Positions 1 to 8,352 are shown, numbered from the stretch's first letter. The stretch is 30,383 nucleotides of DNA from an uncultured Collinsella sp. (GCA_958354105.1 CATWVA010000021.1:1-30383), one strand, 5' to 3'. Notes: generated by a model not told the origin, from the sequence alone. A program made the numbers and translations.

Positions 1-718
1 CAGCTGTCTCGACCGCAGCGAGCATACCCAGGTCGTTGCCCGAATCGCCAAAGCCAAAGGTGCGCGCATTTCCCGCGCGACCCAGATACTCCAGCGCCCG
101 CGCCACGCCCACGCCCTTGTCGATGCCCTTGGGGCTCAGCTCGCGATTCTGACCACCGGTGTTGCACAGCTCAAACTCGCGCTCGATAAAGCCGTCATCG
201 TTGGCTACGCGAGCCAGGTCGCACGCGTTAATGCACACCTTGCCTACGCGCAAGCGGCCATCGACGCGCATCTGATCAACGCCATGCACCACGCCGGCGC
301 CTAGCAGAAATGACTGTTCGACACCAACTGGCTCAAGTGAATAGGTGGCACCGTTCGTCTCGAACAACGCCTCGCCGCCCGCCACAGTAATGCGACGCGC
401 GAGCTCCTCAACAATGTCCTCGTCAATGCAGTCCTCGTGTGCCACGCGGCCCTCGACCTCTAGCGTGGCCCCCGCCATGGCAACGATACCCGCCGGGTTC
501 AGCGCGCGCAGGCCATCGGCAATCAGCCACAAGGGGCGACCCGTGCAGATAAATGCCTGGTGACCCGCATTGCGCAGGCGATGAAACGCCTCGATGACCG
601 CCTGCGAGGGGCGCACCGCCGAAAAATCCTTATCGGTCATATCGTCGGGATCGAACGACGTCAGCGTGCCGTCCACGTCAAAAAAGAGCACGGCGGAATC
701 GGGGCACGCATCAATCAT
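1..718 (-). CDS. HAD-superfamily (Cof-type) phosphatase, 3' end outside window
   Basis: About 239 codons are visible and the frame is open to the left edge, so the C-terminus is missing. The N-terminus carries the HAD nucleophile motif FFDVDGTLTSF (residues about 12-22), then ICTGRP, and near the window edge a KGIDKG lysine motif and the metal-binding GDSGNDLGML. This motif order, with a large cap between motifs I and III, is that of the class IIB Cof/YidA-type phosphatases, which dephosphorylate small sugar or cofactor phosphates in the cytoplasm. The substrate cannot be told from sequence. The ATG at 718 is preceded by an AAAGGA ribosome site. The gene is divergent from the methyltransferase gene at 794, with 75 bp between them. 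Confidence 0.85.
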   Translation of the reverse strand, partial: MIDACPDSAVLFFDVDGTLTSFDPDDMTDKDFSAVRPSQAVIEAFHRLRNAGHQAFICTGRPLWLIADGLRALNPAGIVAMAGATLEVEGRVAHEDCIDEDIVEELARRITVAGGEALFETNGATYSLEPVGVEQSFLLGAGVVHGVDQMRVDGRLRVGKVCINACDLARVANDDGFIEREFELCNTGGQNRELSPKGIDKGVGVARALEYLGRAGNARTFGFGDSGNDLGMLAAVETA

Positions 719-760
719 ATGGGTTCCTTTCGAGGGCGATGGCAAACGAAGCATCCATCA

Positions 761-766
761 TATAAT
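761..766 (+). promoter_or_regulatory. candidate -10 element for the rlmKL-like gene
   Basis: A perfect TATAAT lies 28 bp before the ATG at 794, inside the short divergent intergenic region. No convincing -35 hexamer is seen 16-18 bp upstream, so this is a likely but not proven promoter. Confidence 0.45.
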
Positions 767-793
767 GGAGCGACGCAACCAGAGAGGTCACCC

Positions 794-3361
794 ATGGAAT
801 TTTACGCAAGCTGCCCCGAGGGCTTTGAGTCTGCACTCGCCGACGAGCTTAAACGGCTCGGGCTTTCGCATGTACGCCGCCTTAAGGGCCGCGCTACGTT
901 TGAGGGCGAGCTCGAAGAAGGCTACCGCGCCTGTCTGTGGTCGCGCCTGGCCAGCCGCGTGTTTGTGGTGCTTGGGCGCTTTGAGGCGCAGGATGCCGAT
1001 GCGTTGTACGACGGCGTTTACGACATTGCCTGGGAAAACATCGTCCGCCCCGGCGCCACCATTGCCATCACTGCCCGTGGTGTGACCGAGCAGCTGCGCA
1101 ACACGCGCTTCTCGGCCCTGCGCGCCAAGGACGCATTGTGCGATCGCCTGGCCGAGACCACGGGCCGTCGCGCCGATGTCGATGCTGCCGACCCCGATGT
1201 CCACCTGCTGCTTTCGCTACGCCAGCGCCGTGCGAGCATAAGCCTGGACCTTTCGGGCGACCCGCTGTTCAAGCGCCTGCCGCCCGCCGCGACTCGCGCC
1301 GGCGAGGGCGCGCACGTGCTACGCCCCGACTACGCCGCCCTGGTGTTGGCGCAGGTCGGCTGGACCGCGCTGTGCGAGCGCGAGCTGACGGCCGACGACT
1401 ACGAAAACGAGGCCCTACCTACGCTGATCGACGCCTCGTGCGCCGGCGGCGGCCTGCTGCTGGAGGCCGTGAACATTCTGACCGACCGCGCCCCGAGCGC
1501 CGCACGCGAGCGCTGGGGCTTTGAGGGCTGGCAGCTGCACGACGCCACTCTGTGGGAGCAGCTGCTCGCCGAGGCACGCGAGCGCGAGGCGGCGGCGCGC
1601 GAGCGCCAGGCGCGCATCGTTGCCGTAGACATCGACCCCGCCGCCCGCAAAACCGCCGAGTGCATGGTCAAGTGCGCCGGCTACAAGCGCTTTGTCGATT
1701 TTTGCGCCGCCAAATCTGCCACCGTACTGGACCACGCGGGCGCCGTCGCCGGTGCCGTCCTCGTCGCGGATACGACCGAGACACCGCTGTCGCTTATGCA
1801 TGACGCCATGACGCTGGTCGGCGAGCTGCGTCGCGCGCCCGAGCTTACCGCCGCGCCGGTCGCCGCCCTCACCCGCGACGGCCTTATGGCCCGCGCGCTC
1901 CATGCCGAGCCCGCGCGCTCCATTGCCGTCATGCCCAACAACGAAGAGGCGACTATCGAGGTTTGGCCCTCGCTCGACCACGCCGCCGCAGCGTTTGAGG
2001 CTGCGACCAGCGCGGATGCCGAGGCCGAGGTTGCGGATGCCAACGAAGTCAACGATGAGGCCGCCGCTTCCGCCATGCCCGAGCCTGCCGCCATGCTCGA
2101 CCTGGGCGACGGCAAGCCGCTGCCCGTGCTCATCCCCGAGTCCGAGCAGTTCGCCAACCGCCTGCGCAAGAATGCCCGTCTGCGCCGCAAGTGGGCCAGG
2201 CGCGAGGGCGTGAGCTGCTACCGCGTCTACGATGCCGACCTGCCCGACTACTCCGCCGCTATCGACCTGTACGAGGGTTGCCCGCAGACGCCGGGCCGCT
2301 GGCTCGTCATCGCCGAATACGCCGCGCCCAAGACCATCGACCCCGCACTGGCCCAGGCCCGTATGCTCGACATTCTGGCCATCGCGCCGCGTATCCTAGA
2401 TGTTCCCGCCGAGCATGTGCACGCCAAGGCCCGCATGCGTTCGCGTGGCGGCTCGCAGTACGGCAAGCAGGGCGCCGGCAAGGGCGGATCGGGCGAGCGC
2501 GCCAACATCGCGCGCCGCCGTCTGCCGCTCATCGAGGAGGGCGGCCTTACCTTTGCCGTCAACTTTGACGACTACCTGGACGTGGGCATTTTCTTGGACC
2601 ACCGCGTCACCCGCAACCTGGTGCGCGAGCACGCCAAGCAGGCGCGTCGCTTCCTCAACCTGTTTGCCTACACCGGCACCGCCACCTGCTACGCGGCCGA
2701 TGGCGGCGTCGAGGAGACCGTGACAGTCGACCTCTCCAACACCTATCTGGACTGGGCCGAGCGCAACATGCGCCAGAACGGCTTTGTGGGTCCGCAGCAT
2801 CACTTTGTGCGCGACGACGTGCTCGCCTGGATTCGCGACCAGCGCCAGACGCGCAACCGCTGGGACCTGATTTTTGTCGACCCGCCCACGTTTTCGAACT
2901 CGTCCAAGATGGGCCGTCGCACCTGGGATGTCCAGCGCGACCATGTTGAGCTTTTGGCCGGCGTATCGCGCCTGCTCGCGCAGGGCGGCCATGCCATCTT
3001 TAGCTGCAACCTGCGCGGCTTCCGCCCCGAAACGCGCAAGCTCGCCCGCGCGGGCGTGGTGCTGGAGGACATTACGGCGCAGACCATCCCCGAGGACTTC
3101 GCGCGCAACCAGAAAGTGCACCACTGCTACATCGTGCGCCGCCTGCCCATCGAGGACGCCATGGCCGAGGTCGGCTTTAGCGCCGAGGAAATTGCCGAGC
3201 GCGTCGAGGAACTGCGCAACCCCGAGGCCCGCAAGACACGTGCGGCAGTACCCGCGCACGCGCAGGCCGGCAACGGCAAGTCCAACTTTGCCGGCAAGCC
3301 CTTCCCCGCCGGCAAGCCCAAAAAGAAGAAGTTCTACGCCAGCAAGCCCAAGGGCAAATAA
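794..3361 (+). CDS. rlmKL: RlmKL-type 23S rRNA methyltransferase with degenerate first methyltransferase domain
   Basis: The 855-residue protein follows RlmKL architecture: an N-terminal THUMP-type RNA-binding region (about 1-160), an RlmL-like Rossmann methyltransferase domain (about 165-330), an acidic/Ala-rich linker (about 370-440), and a C-terminal RlmK domain. In the family RlmL makes m2G2445 and RlmK makes m7G2069 in 23S rRNA. The RlmK half looks intact: FLNLFAYTGTATCYAA (SAM loop), an acidic VDLS motif and the catalytic-region VDPPTF. The RlmL half keeps the fold, but motif I reads DASCAGGG instead of DPMCGSGT and the NPPY motif IV is absent (VADTTETP near residue 321). It ends in a Lys-rich tail. 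ATG 794 was chosen because it follows an AGAGAGG ribosome site and begins the family-like MEFYASCPEGFE; an upstream in-frame extension overlaps the divergent gene. Confidence 0.88.
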   Translation: MEFYASCPEGFESALADELKRLGLSHVRRLKGRATFEGELEEGYRACLWSRLASRVFVVLGRFEAQDADALYDGVYDIAWENIVRPGATIAITARGVTEQLRNTRFSALRAKDALCDRLAETTGRRADVDAADPDVHLLLSLRQRRASISLDLSGDPLFKRLPPAATRAGEGAHVLRPDYAALVLAQVGWTALCERELTADDYENEALPTLIDASCAGGGLLLEAVNILTDRAPSAARERWGFEGWQLHDATLWEQLLAEAREREAAARERQARIVAVDIDPAARKTAECMVKCAGYKRFVDFCAAKSATVLDHAGAVAGAVLVADTTETPLSLMHDAMTLVGELRRAPELTAAPVAALTRDGLMARALHAEPARSIAVMPNNEEATIEVWPSLDHAAAAFEAATSADAEAEVADANEVNDEAAASAMPEPAAMLDLGDGKPLPVLIPESEQFANRLRKNARLRRKWARREGVSCYRVYDADLPDYSAAIDLYEGCPQTPGRWLVIAEYAAPKTIDPALAQARMLDILAIAPRILDVPAEHVHAKARMRSRGGSQYGKQGAGKGGSGERANIARRRLPLIEEGGLTFAVNFDDYLDVGIFLDHRVTRNLVREHAKQARRFLNLFAYTGTATCYAADGGVEETVTVDLSNTYLDWAERNMRQNGFVGPQHHFVRDDVLAWIRDQRQTRNRWDLIFVDPPTFSNSSKMGRRTWDVQRDHVELLAGVSRLLAQGGHAIFSCNLRGFRPETRKLARAGVVLEDITAQTIPEDFARNQKVHHCYIVRRLPIEDAMAEVGFSAEEIAERVEELRNPEARKTRAAVPAHAQAGNGKSNFAGKPFPAGKPKKKKFYASKPKGK

Positions 3362-3365
3362 CAAA

Positions 3366-3430
3366 GTTGCGGTGGAATACGGACTGTTTTGCCTGGAGTT
3401 AGGCAAATTTAGACCGTATTTCACCGCAAC
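3366..3430. terminator. long imperfect palindrome, probable bidirectional terminator
   Basis: A 65-bp imperfect inverted repeat: GTTGCGGTGGAATACGG at the left matches the reverse complement of the right end, with a few mismatches across about 29 bp of stem and a GGAGTT loop. It fills the gap between the convergent genes rlmKL (+, stop 3361) and kdpE (-, stop 3456), where a two-way terminator is expected. The long arm and lack of a clear T-tract also fit an interspersed palindromic repeat. Confidence 0.6.
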
Positions 3431-3455
3431 TCATATTGGGATGGTGGTTGGCGAT

Positions 3456-4169
3456 CTAGCCTTGGATGACCAATCGGTAGCCGATGCCCACATGCGTCTG
3501 GATATAGCGCGGATGCGCGGGGTCGGACTCGATTTTCTTGCGCAGCGTGCCCATAAAGACGCGCAGGCTCGCCAGGTCGCTCTTGGTCGCCGTGCCCCAA
3601 ATCTCGTGCAGGATAAACTGGTGCGTCAACACCTTGTCGGCGTTGTGCGCCAGCAGACACAGGAGCTTGTACTCGATCGGCGTCAGGTGCAGTTCCTCGC
3701 CATCCATCATGGCGATGCCAGCATCAAAATCGATATGCAGCTCACCGGTATCGAACGAGCCCTCGGAGGCAACGCCGCCCGTTTGCGCATACGAAAGGCG
3801 CCTGAGCGTCGTGCGAATGCGCGCGAGCAGCTCCTCGACCGAAAACGGCTTGGTCAGGTAGTCGTCGGCACCAGCATCGAGCGCGCGGATCTTGTCCGCG
3901 TCCTCGCTGCGCGCCGAGACCACGATGATCGGCATGCCCGACCACGTGCGCACCGACTCCACCACCTTGACGCCGTCCAAATCGGGCAGGCCCAGATCGA
4001 GCAGCACAATGCTCGGCGCCTGCGACGAGGCGGCGGCGATGGCGGCATGGGCGGTCTCCACAGCCATATGGCGCAAGCCGTGCGCCTCGAGCGCGGCGAC
4101 GATAAGGTTGCGGACGGCGGGGTCGTCCTCAACGACCAAGATGAGCGGTTTCACGGCAGAGTTCGGCAC
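3456..4169 (-). CDS. kdpE: KdpE-like OmpR-family response regulator
   Basis: The 237-residue protein has the usual two-domain OmpR/PhoB layout. The receiver domain (about 8-120) shows the acidic pair E14-D15-D16, phospho-acceptor D58 in LLDLGLPDLDG, and conserved K107 in YLTKPF. The C-terminal winged helix (about 135-235) includes LTPIEYKLLCLL and IGYRLV. It should bind DNA when phosphorylated by the adjacent KdpD-like kinase. The GTG at 4169 was chosen because AAGGAG sits 7 nt upstream, inside the end of the kinase gene; a second in-frame GTG is at 4154. The gap to the kinase stop is 4 bp, so the two are translationally coupled. In KdpE systems the target is the kdpFABC promoter, but no Kdp ATPase gene is present here and kup lies in the same block. 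Confidence 0.9.
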   Translation of the reverse strand: MPNSAVKPLILVVEDDPAVRNLIVAALEAHGLRHMAVETAHAAIAAASSQAPSIVLLDLGLPDLDGVKVVESVRTWSGMPIIVVSARSEDADKIRALDAGADDYLTKPFSVEELLARIRTTLRRLSYAQTGGVASEGSFDTGELHIDFDAGIAMMDGEELHLTPIEYKLLCLLAHNADKVLTHQFILHEIWGTATKSDLASLRVFMGTLRKKIESDPAHPRYIQTHVGIGYRLVIQG

Positions 4170-4173
4170 AGCG

Positions 4174-5799
4174 CTACTCCTTATCAAACGAAACGTCGGC
4201 GGCGGGAAGCTCGATCGTAAAGACCGAGCCGTGCGGGTCCGCCGCGGCAACCTCTATGCTACCGCCATGCGCCAGCGCAATGGAGCGGCAAAGCGAAAGC
4301 CCCAGGCCCACACTGCGTCGGCTATCGGCCAAACCATGGTTGGCGGTGTAGAACGACTCAAAGATACGCTCGCGGTCCTCGGGAGCAATGCCCGGGCCGT
4401 CATCGGCCACCGAGCACGCCACGCGTCCATCGCCGGCGTCAATCGAGATCACGATATGCGAGCCTGCGGGCGTGTAGGTAATGGCATTGTTCACCAGGTT
4501 TACCACCAGCTGCACCATCAGGCGCGCATCGACATTGACGAGCGCCGGCTCATCGCTCGCCACCACCTTAAGGTCGTGCTCGCGCACGGCCGGATTTACA
4601 TGGCGCAGCGCCTCCTCGACGATATCGTCCATAAGCTCGAGCGTGGTCGACAGATGCATGCCGCCGCCCTCGAGTTTGGTGATGGCGAGCAGGTTCTCGA
4701 CGGTGGCGTTGAGCCACAGCGCATCCGAGCGAATGGATAGCAGCAGGCCGCGGCGCGTCTGGGCATCGAGCACCGCGGTGCCGGTCGAACCCTGATCGAG
4801 CAGCACGTCGGCATTACCCGAAATACTGGTAAGCGGCGTGCGCAGATCGTGCGAGATGGAGCGCAGCAGATTGGCGCGCAGCTGCTCATTTTTGGCAAGC
4901 ACCGCCGCCTCCTCGCGGGCCTCCATGGCGCGGGCGCGGTCGAGCGCCAGCTCGCCTTCGCTCACGATGGCGTCGGCAAGCGTCCGCTCCTCATGCGTCA
5001 GCACGTCGGGCTCGGCAACGATAGCCAGCACGCCCACCACCGAGGCGGGGTCGCCCGAACGGACGAAGCCGTCGCCCGTGCGAACCGTCAGGTAGATGCC
5101 ATAAAACGCCGAGCCGCCATAGGTGGCATCGAGCGGCGTTCCCACATAGGCGGACGCCGAGAGCCGCGGCGGCATCTGCGGCGCCAGTTCATGCACCGGC
5201 GCGGCATCGCCCACGGCCGTGTATGTCGCACGCGGCAGCAGGTCATCGCCCTCGGCGTCGGCGCTGTACCACACGACCGGACGGCCCGAAAGACGCGCCA
5301 GCTGCGTGGCCATGGCATGGACAATCTGCTGCTGATCGGCGCACCGCTGCAGCATGCGGTTGGTCTCGAGCACCATATGCGTGCGGCGGTCGCTGGCGGC
5401 AGCCTGTGCCAAGGCACGGCGCAGGGCCAACGCAATCGAGCTCGACACAAGCGAGACCACAAACATGATGAAGAACATGCCGGGATAGACGCGGTCGATA
5501 AACGACAGCGAGTAGCGCGGGCCGACAAACAAGAAGTTGTAGAGTGCCACGGCGGCAGCCGAGCTCAGCAAGCAATACAGGCGACTCCAGGTAAAGAATG
5601 CGCACAGCTGAACGGCGAACACATAGACGATCATGATGCTCGGCGCGAGACCCGGATGGTCGAGCAGCGCGCCCACAATCGTCGCCGCGACCAGCAACCC
5701 CGCCGATACGCAAGCGTCATACAGAGGAGTGCGGCGCGTCAGCGTTGTGCGCCGCCACCAAAAGCTATCGGCAATATCGCCGTCCGTACGGACGTCCAT
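4174..5799 (-). CDS. kdpD: short KdpD-like sensor histidine kinase (DUF4118-GAF-HisKA-HATPase)
   Basis: The 541-residue membrane kinase starts almost directly with four hydrophobic segments (about 28-48, 52-70, 75-93, 104-126), matching the DUF4118 transmembrane module of KdpD. A GAF-like region (about 150-270) follows, then HisKA with phospho-acceptor H317 in SISHDLRTPL, the N box NLVNNAITYTP (about 433-443), G1 DDGPGIA (about 467-473) and G2 VGLGLSL (about 497-503). Full-length KdpD is about 900 residues and carries an N-terminal cytoplasmic KdpD domain plus a USP domain with a Walker motif; both are absent. No upstream reading frame supplies them, because a hairpin repeat and the small membrane-protein gene lie there. 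ATG 5799 follows a G-rich ribosome site. It probably senses envelope or potassium status and phosphorylates KdpE. Confidence 0.88.
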   Translation of the reverse strand: MDVRTDGDIADSFWWRRTTLTRRTPLYDACVSAGLLVAATIVGALLDHPGLAPSIMIVYVFAVQLCAFFTWSRLYCLLSSAAAVALYNFLFVGPRYSLSFIDRVYPGMFFIMFVVSLVSSSIALALRRALAQAAASDRRTHMVLETNRMLQRCADQQQIVHAMATQLARLSGRPVVWYSADAEGDDLLPRATYTAVGDAAPVHELAPQMPPRLSASAYVGTPLDATYGGSAFYGIYLTVRTGDGFVRSGDPASVVGVLAIVAEPDVLTHEERTLADAIVSEGELALDRARAMEAREEAAVLAKNEQLRANLLRSISHDLRTPLTSISGNADVLLDQGSTGTAVLDAQTRRGLLLSIRSDALWLNATVENLLAITKLEGGGMHLSTTLELMDDIVEEALRHVNPAVREHDLKVVASDEPALVNVDARLMVQLVVNLVNNAITYTPAGSHIVISIDAGDGRVACSVADDGPGIAPEDRERIFESFYTANHGLADSRRSVGLGLSLCRSIALAHGGSIEVAAADPHGSVFTIELPAADVSFDKE

Positions 5800-5827
5800 C
5801 AGCGCCCCGCCCCTCTCTCAAAAACAA

Positions 5828-5881
5828 AAACCACCACAAAGGGACAGGCACCTTTGTGGTGGTTTCCCTTGTGGTGGTTCC
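5828..5881. repeat. REP-like palindromic element with extra half-site
   Basis: AAACCACCACAAAGG (5828-5842) and its perfect reverse complement (5851-5865) form a 15-bp stem with loop GACAGGCA. A third copy of the arm (CCCTTGTGGTGGTT) follows directly. The element sits between the small membrane-protein gene and kdpD. It resembles the hairpin at 8318 in plan (an ACAAAGG/CCTTTGT-type stem around a GGGACnnnCC core). It could act as a terminator or attenuator, or be an interspersed REP element. Confidence 0.6.
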
Positions 5882-5911
5882 AAGTGTAAAGCCTTCTACG
5901 ACCGGCGGTCG

Positions 5912-6106
5912 CTAGACAAACAGCACGTGCGCGAGCAGCGCGCAAACGCACGCCGCGACAAGCAGCGTCACCACGATCGAGATCACGCGGTCGGCCATGT
6001 CCATGTTGGCACGATTCGTAAAGAACCGATCTTCGGCGGCGTCGACGCGCGCCTCACGCACCATTTCGACCACCGCCTCGCGGCCATCGAGCGCCTTTGT
6101 ATCCAT
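5912..6106 (-). CDS. small single-pass membrane protein between kup and kdpD
   Basis: A 64-residue protein with a charged N-terminal half (MDTKALDGREAVVEMVREAR) and a C-terminal hydrophobic segment (about 40-63) ending almost at the C-terminus, so it should be tail-anchored with its N-terminus in the cytoplasm. I do not recognise a family. ATG 6106 is preceded by a strong GGGGAGG with 5-nt spacing. An alternative ATG at 6136 would add 10 residues but has a weaker GGAG site. It lies about 60 bp after the kup stop and 112 bp before kdpD, on the same strand, so it is probably co-transcribed with kup. A small accessory to Kup or to the kinase is a reasonable guess only. Confidence 0.65.
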   Translation of the reverse strand: MDTKALDGREAVVEMVREARVDAAEDRFFTNRANMDMADRVISIVVTLLVAACVCALLAHVLFV

Positions 6107-6166
6107 GTTTGCCTCCCCGGTCTCAATCTTGTCCATCAAAAACCAACTCCGTGTAGCCGCCGACGT

Positions 6167-8194
6167 CTACGGACGCTCGTCGGGAGCCAGACGCTGCATC
6201 TTGCTCACGGCCTTAAACTTGGTGAACAGCGGCACGTACTCAAAGCTCACGTTGGAGTTCTCCAGGCCGTACCAGCGCGCAGGCGTGCCGGCGGCGCGGC
6301 GGATGATGTACTTGAGCGTGATGGCCGTACGCTCGCCCGGCTCCACATCGCTTTCGGGCGCCAGAAGCTTACGGATCAGGACGAACTTGAACGTACCGAT
6401 GTTGCCCGGATCCTTGTAGACCGAGTAATCATGCGTCTGCGCCGGCAGCTCGCCGGTGGCAGCCAGGTCCTGAACGACCTGACGCAGGTAGGCATTGACG
6501 CGCTGGTTAATCTTGTAGCCCAGGTACAGATGCACGCGGAACACGTAGTCGGTACCGAACGTCTCGACCGAATAGGCAAAGGTATGCGGTTCGTCCATGG
6601 TCTCGACATTCACAAACCACCAGGCGCGGGCGCGCTTGGGATGCTTGTCCAGAATCGAGTAGACGATATCACGGTCGATGTAGTCGGTATGGGTGTCCTT
6701 GGTCAGGTACACGATGTTGTCGCTCAGGCGCTCGTAGCGATCGTCATCGCGCAGGCGCTTGAGCTGCGGCAGGTAGCTGCGCAGCGGCAGCAGCGTAAAC
6801 TGGCGCTGCTCAACAGCCGTACCGTTGTACCAGCACACCATGATGCCCATGATGAGCGCGGCCATGAGGATGGTGAAATAGCCGCCGTGGAAGAACTTGG
6901 TGAGCGAGCTCACGAAGAAGAAGCCCTCGAGCAAAAGGAAGAAGGCCGCGAAGATCCACGGCGCGACCTTGAGCTTGCGCTCCTCGTGCAGGTAGAAGAA
7001 GAGCAGCAGCGTGGTGCACATCATAGTCAGCGTAATGGCAAGGCCGTAGGCGGCTTCCATATGCGCCGAGTTCTGGAACAGCAGCACCACGATGACGCAG
7101 CCCACGAGCATGACGTTGTTGACCATGGGGATGTAGAGCTGGCCCTTGGTCTCGGCAGGGTAGAAGACCTGCATGTGCGGCATGAGGTCCAGACGGCTGG
7201 CCTCGGACACCAGCGAGAATGCGCCGGTGATGAGCGCCTGCGAGGCAATGATGGCCGCAACGGTGGAAAGGCCGACGGCAAACGGGCGCAGGCCCGGGGC
7301 GAGCATCTGGTAGAACGGGTTGAGATCGGCAATGCCCATGAGCTCCGGGTTGCCGGCGTTGTTGATAAGCCAAGCGCCCTGGCCCATGTAGGACAGCAGC
7401 AGGCAGCACTTAACGAACGGCCAGGTGGCGTAGATGTTACCGCGGCCCACATGGCCCATGTCGGAATAGAGCGCCTCGGCACCGGTGGTGGCGAGGAAGC
7501 AGCTGCCCAAGATCATGATGCCCGCATGGTTGTTGGGGCTCAGCAGAAAAGCGATGCCACGCAACGGGTTGAGGCACAGCAGCACGGCGGGGTGCTGGAG
7601 GACAAAGAACAGACCCGTACCGCCCAAGAACAGGAACCACAGCGTCATGATGGGGCCAAAGGCGTGACCGATCTTGGCCGTACCGATGCGCTGCACCAAG
7701 AAGAGCACGATGATGATGGCGAGCGTAATGGCAACGACGCGGCCCTGATCATCGCCCAGCACGGCATGGACCGCCGGGATAGTGCGCAGGCCCTCGATGG
7801 CCGTGGTAACGGTAACGGCCGGCGTCAGGATGCCGTCGGCGAGCAGCGCGGCGCCACCCAGCATGGCGGGGATGATAAGCCACTTACCGCAGCGCTTGAC
7901 CAGGCTGTACAGGGCAAAGATGCCGCCCTCACCATGGTTATCGGCGCGCAGCGAGATGAGCACATACTTGATGGTGGTCAGCAGCGTGACCGTCCACACG
8001 ACAAGGGAGAGCGCGCCGAGCACGAACTCCTCCGTGACGCTTCCGATGCCGCCGTTGCCGGCAACGAGCGCCTTGGTTACATACATGGGGCTGGTGCCGA
8101 TATCGCCGTACACCACGCCCAGCGTGACGAGCATCGCCGAGATGCTCACAGGAATCGCAGCGTGCGAGGCTGCCTCCTTGGCCTTTTGTTCCAT
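6167..8194 (-). CDS. kup: Kup-family low-affinity potassium uptake transporter
   Basis: The 675-residue protein fits the KUP/HAK/KT family, which brings K+ into the cell by proton symport. The diagnostic N-terminal motif GVVYGDIGTSPMY is present (about 25-37), followed by GEGGIFALYSL and about 12 hydrophobic segments to about residue 445. A soluble C-terminal domain of about 230 residues follows, normal for the family. ATG 8194 (MEQKAKEAAS) has GGAGG 10 nt upstream; a TTG at 8212 lies inside that ribosome site and is unlikely. It heads a same-strand block with the small membrane protein, KdpD-like kinase and KdpE, suggesting that this two-component pair may monitor or control this transporter. 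Confidence 0.93.
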   Translation of the reverse strand: MEQKAKEAASHAAIPVSISAMLVTLGVVYGDIGTSPMYVTKALVAGNGGIGSVTEEFVLGALSLVVWTVTLLTTIKYVLISLRADNHGEGGIFALYSLVKRCGKWLIIPAMLGGAALLADGILTPAVTVTTAIEGLRTIPAVHAVLGDDQGRVVAITLAIIIVLFLVQRIGTAKIGHAFGPIMTLWFLFLGGTGLFFVLQHPAVLLCLNPLRGIAFLLSPNNHAGIMILGSCFLATTGAEALYSDMGHVGRGNIYATWPFVKCCLLLSYMGQGAWLINNAGNPELMGIADLNPFYQMLAPGLRPFAVGLSTVAAIIASQALITGAFSLVSEASRLDLMPHMQVFYPAETKGQLYIPMVNNVMLVGCVIVVLLFQNSAHMEAAYGLAITLTMMCTTLLLFFYLHEERKLKVAPWIFAAFFLLLEGFFFVSSLTKFFHGGYFTILMAALIMGIMVCWYNGTAVEQRQFTLLPLRSYLPQLKRLRDDDRYERLSDNIVYLTKDTHTDYIDRDIVYSILDKHPKRARAWWFVNVETMDEPHTFAYSVETFGTDYVFRVHLYLGYKINQRVNAYLRQVVQDLAATGELPAQTHDYSVYKDPGNIGTFKFVLIRKLLAPESDVEPGERTAITLKYIIRRAAGTPARWYGLENSNVSFEYVPLFTKFKAVSKMQRLAPDERP

Positions 8195-8229
8195 AAGCCG
8201 GTTTCCTCCCAACTTTAATGTTCGAAGGG

Positions 8230-8235
8230 ATTATA
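8230..8235 (-). promoter_or_regulatory. candidate -10 element upstream of kup
   Basis: Read on the minus strand, a perfect TATAAT lies about 35 bp before the kup ATG. No good TTGACA-like -35 is seen at 16-18 bp spacing. The leader would be only about 30 nt, so a c-di-AMP riboswitch, common ahead of potassium transporters, would not fit. Confidence 0.4.
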
Positions 8236-8317
8236 GGTAATCGGCCCATGTTTTAATGCACTGTTTTCCCAGCTAGATAAAGATTTATACAGTCTTTAGG
8301 CTACCGCGGCGATATGA

Positions 8318-8350
8318 AATGTGACAAAGGGACTATCCCCTTGTCACATT
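8318..8350. repeat. REP-like hairpin between kup promoter region and nitroreductase end
   Basis: AATGTGACAAAGGG (8318-8331) pairs with CCCCTTGTCACATT (8337-8350) with one mismatch around a 5-nt ACTAT loop. It ends 2 bp from the stop of the nitroreductase gene (-), so it may serve as that gene's terminator. The GACAAAGGGAC core recalls the element at 5828. Confidence 0.6.
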
Positions 8351-8352
8351 CG

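Noticed and set aside
560..793. 78-codon N-terminal extension of the RlmKL-like protein
   Set aside because: It overlaps the divergent HAD gene and the promoter region and is not THUMP-like; ATG 794 has a ribosome site.
5633..8218. 861-codon open frame on the plus strand
   Set aside because: Antisense to kup and the small membrane-protein gene; composition is that of a shadow frame.
8195..8317. c-di-AMP or potassium riboswitch upstream of kup
   Set aside because: The apparent TATAAT leaves a leader of only about 30 nt and no conserved riboswitch core was recognised.
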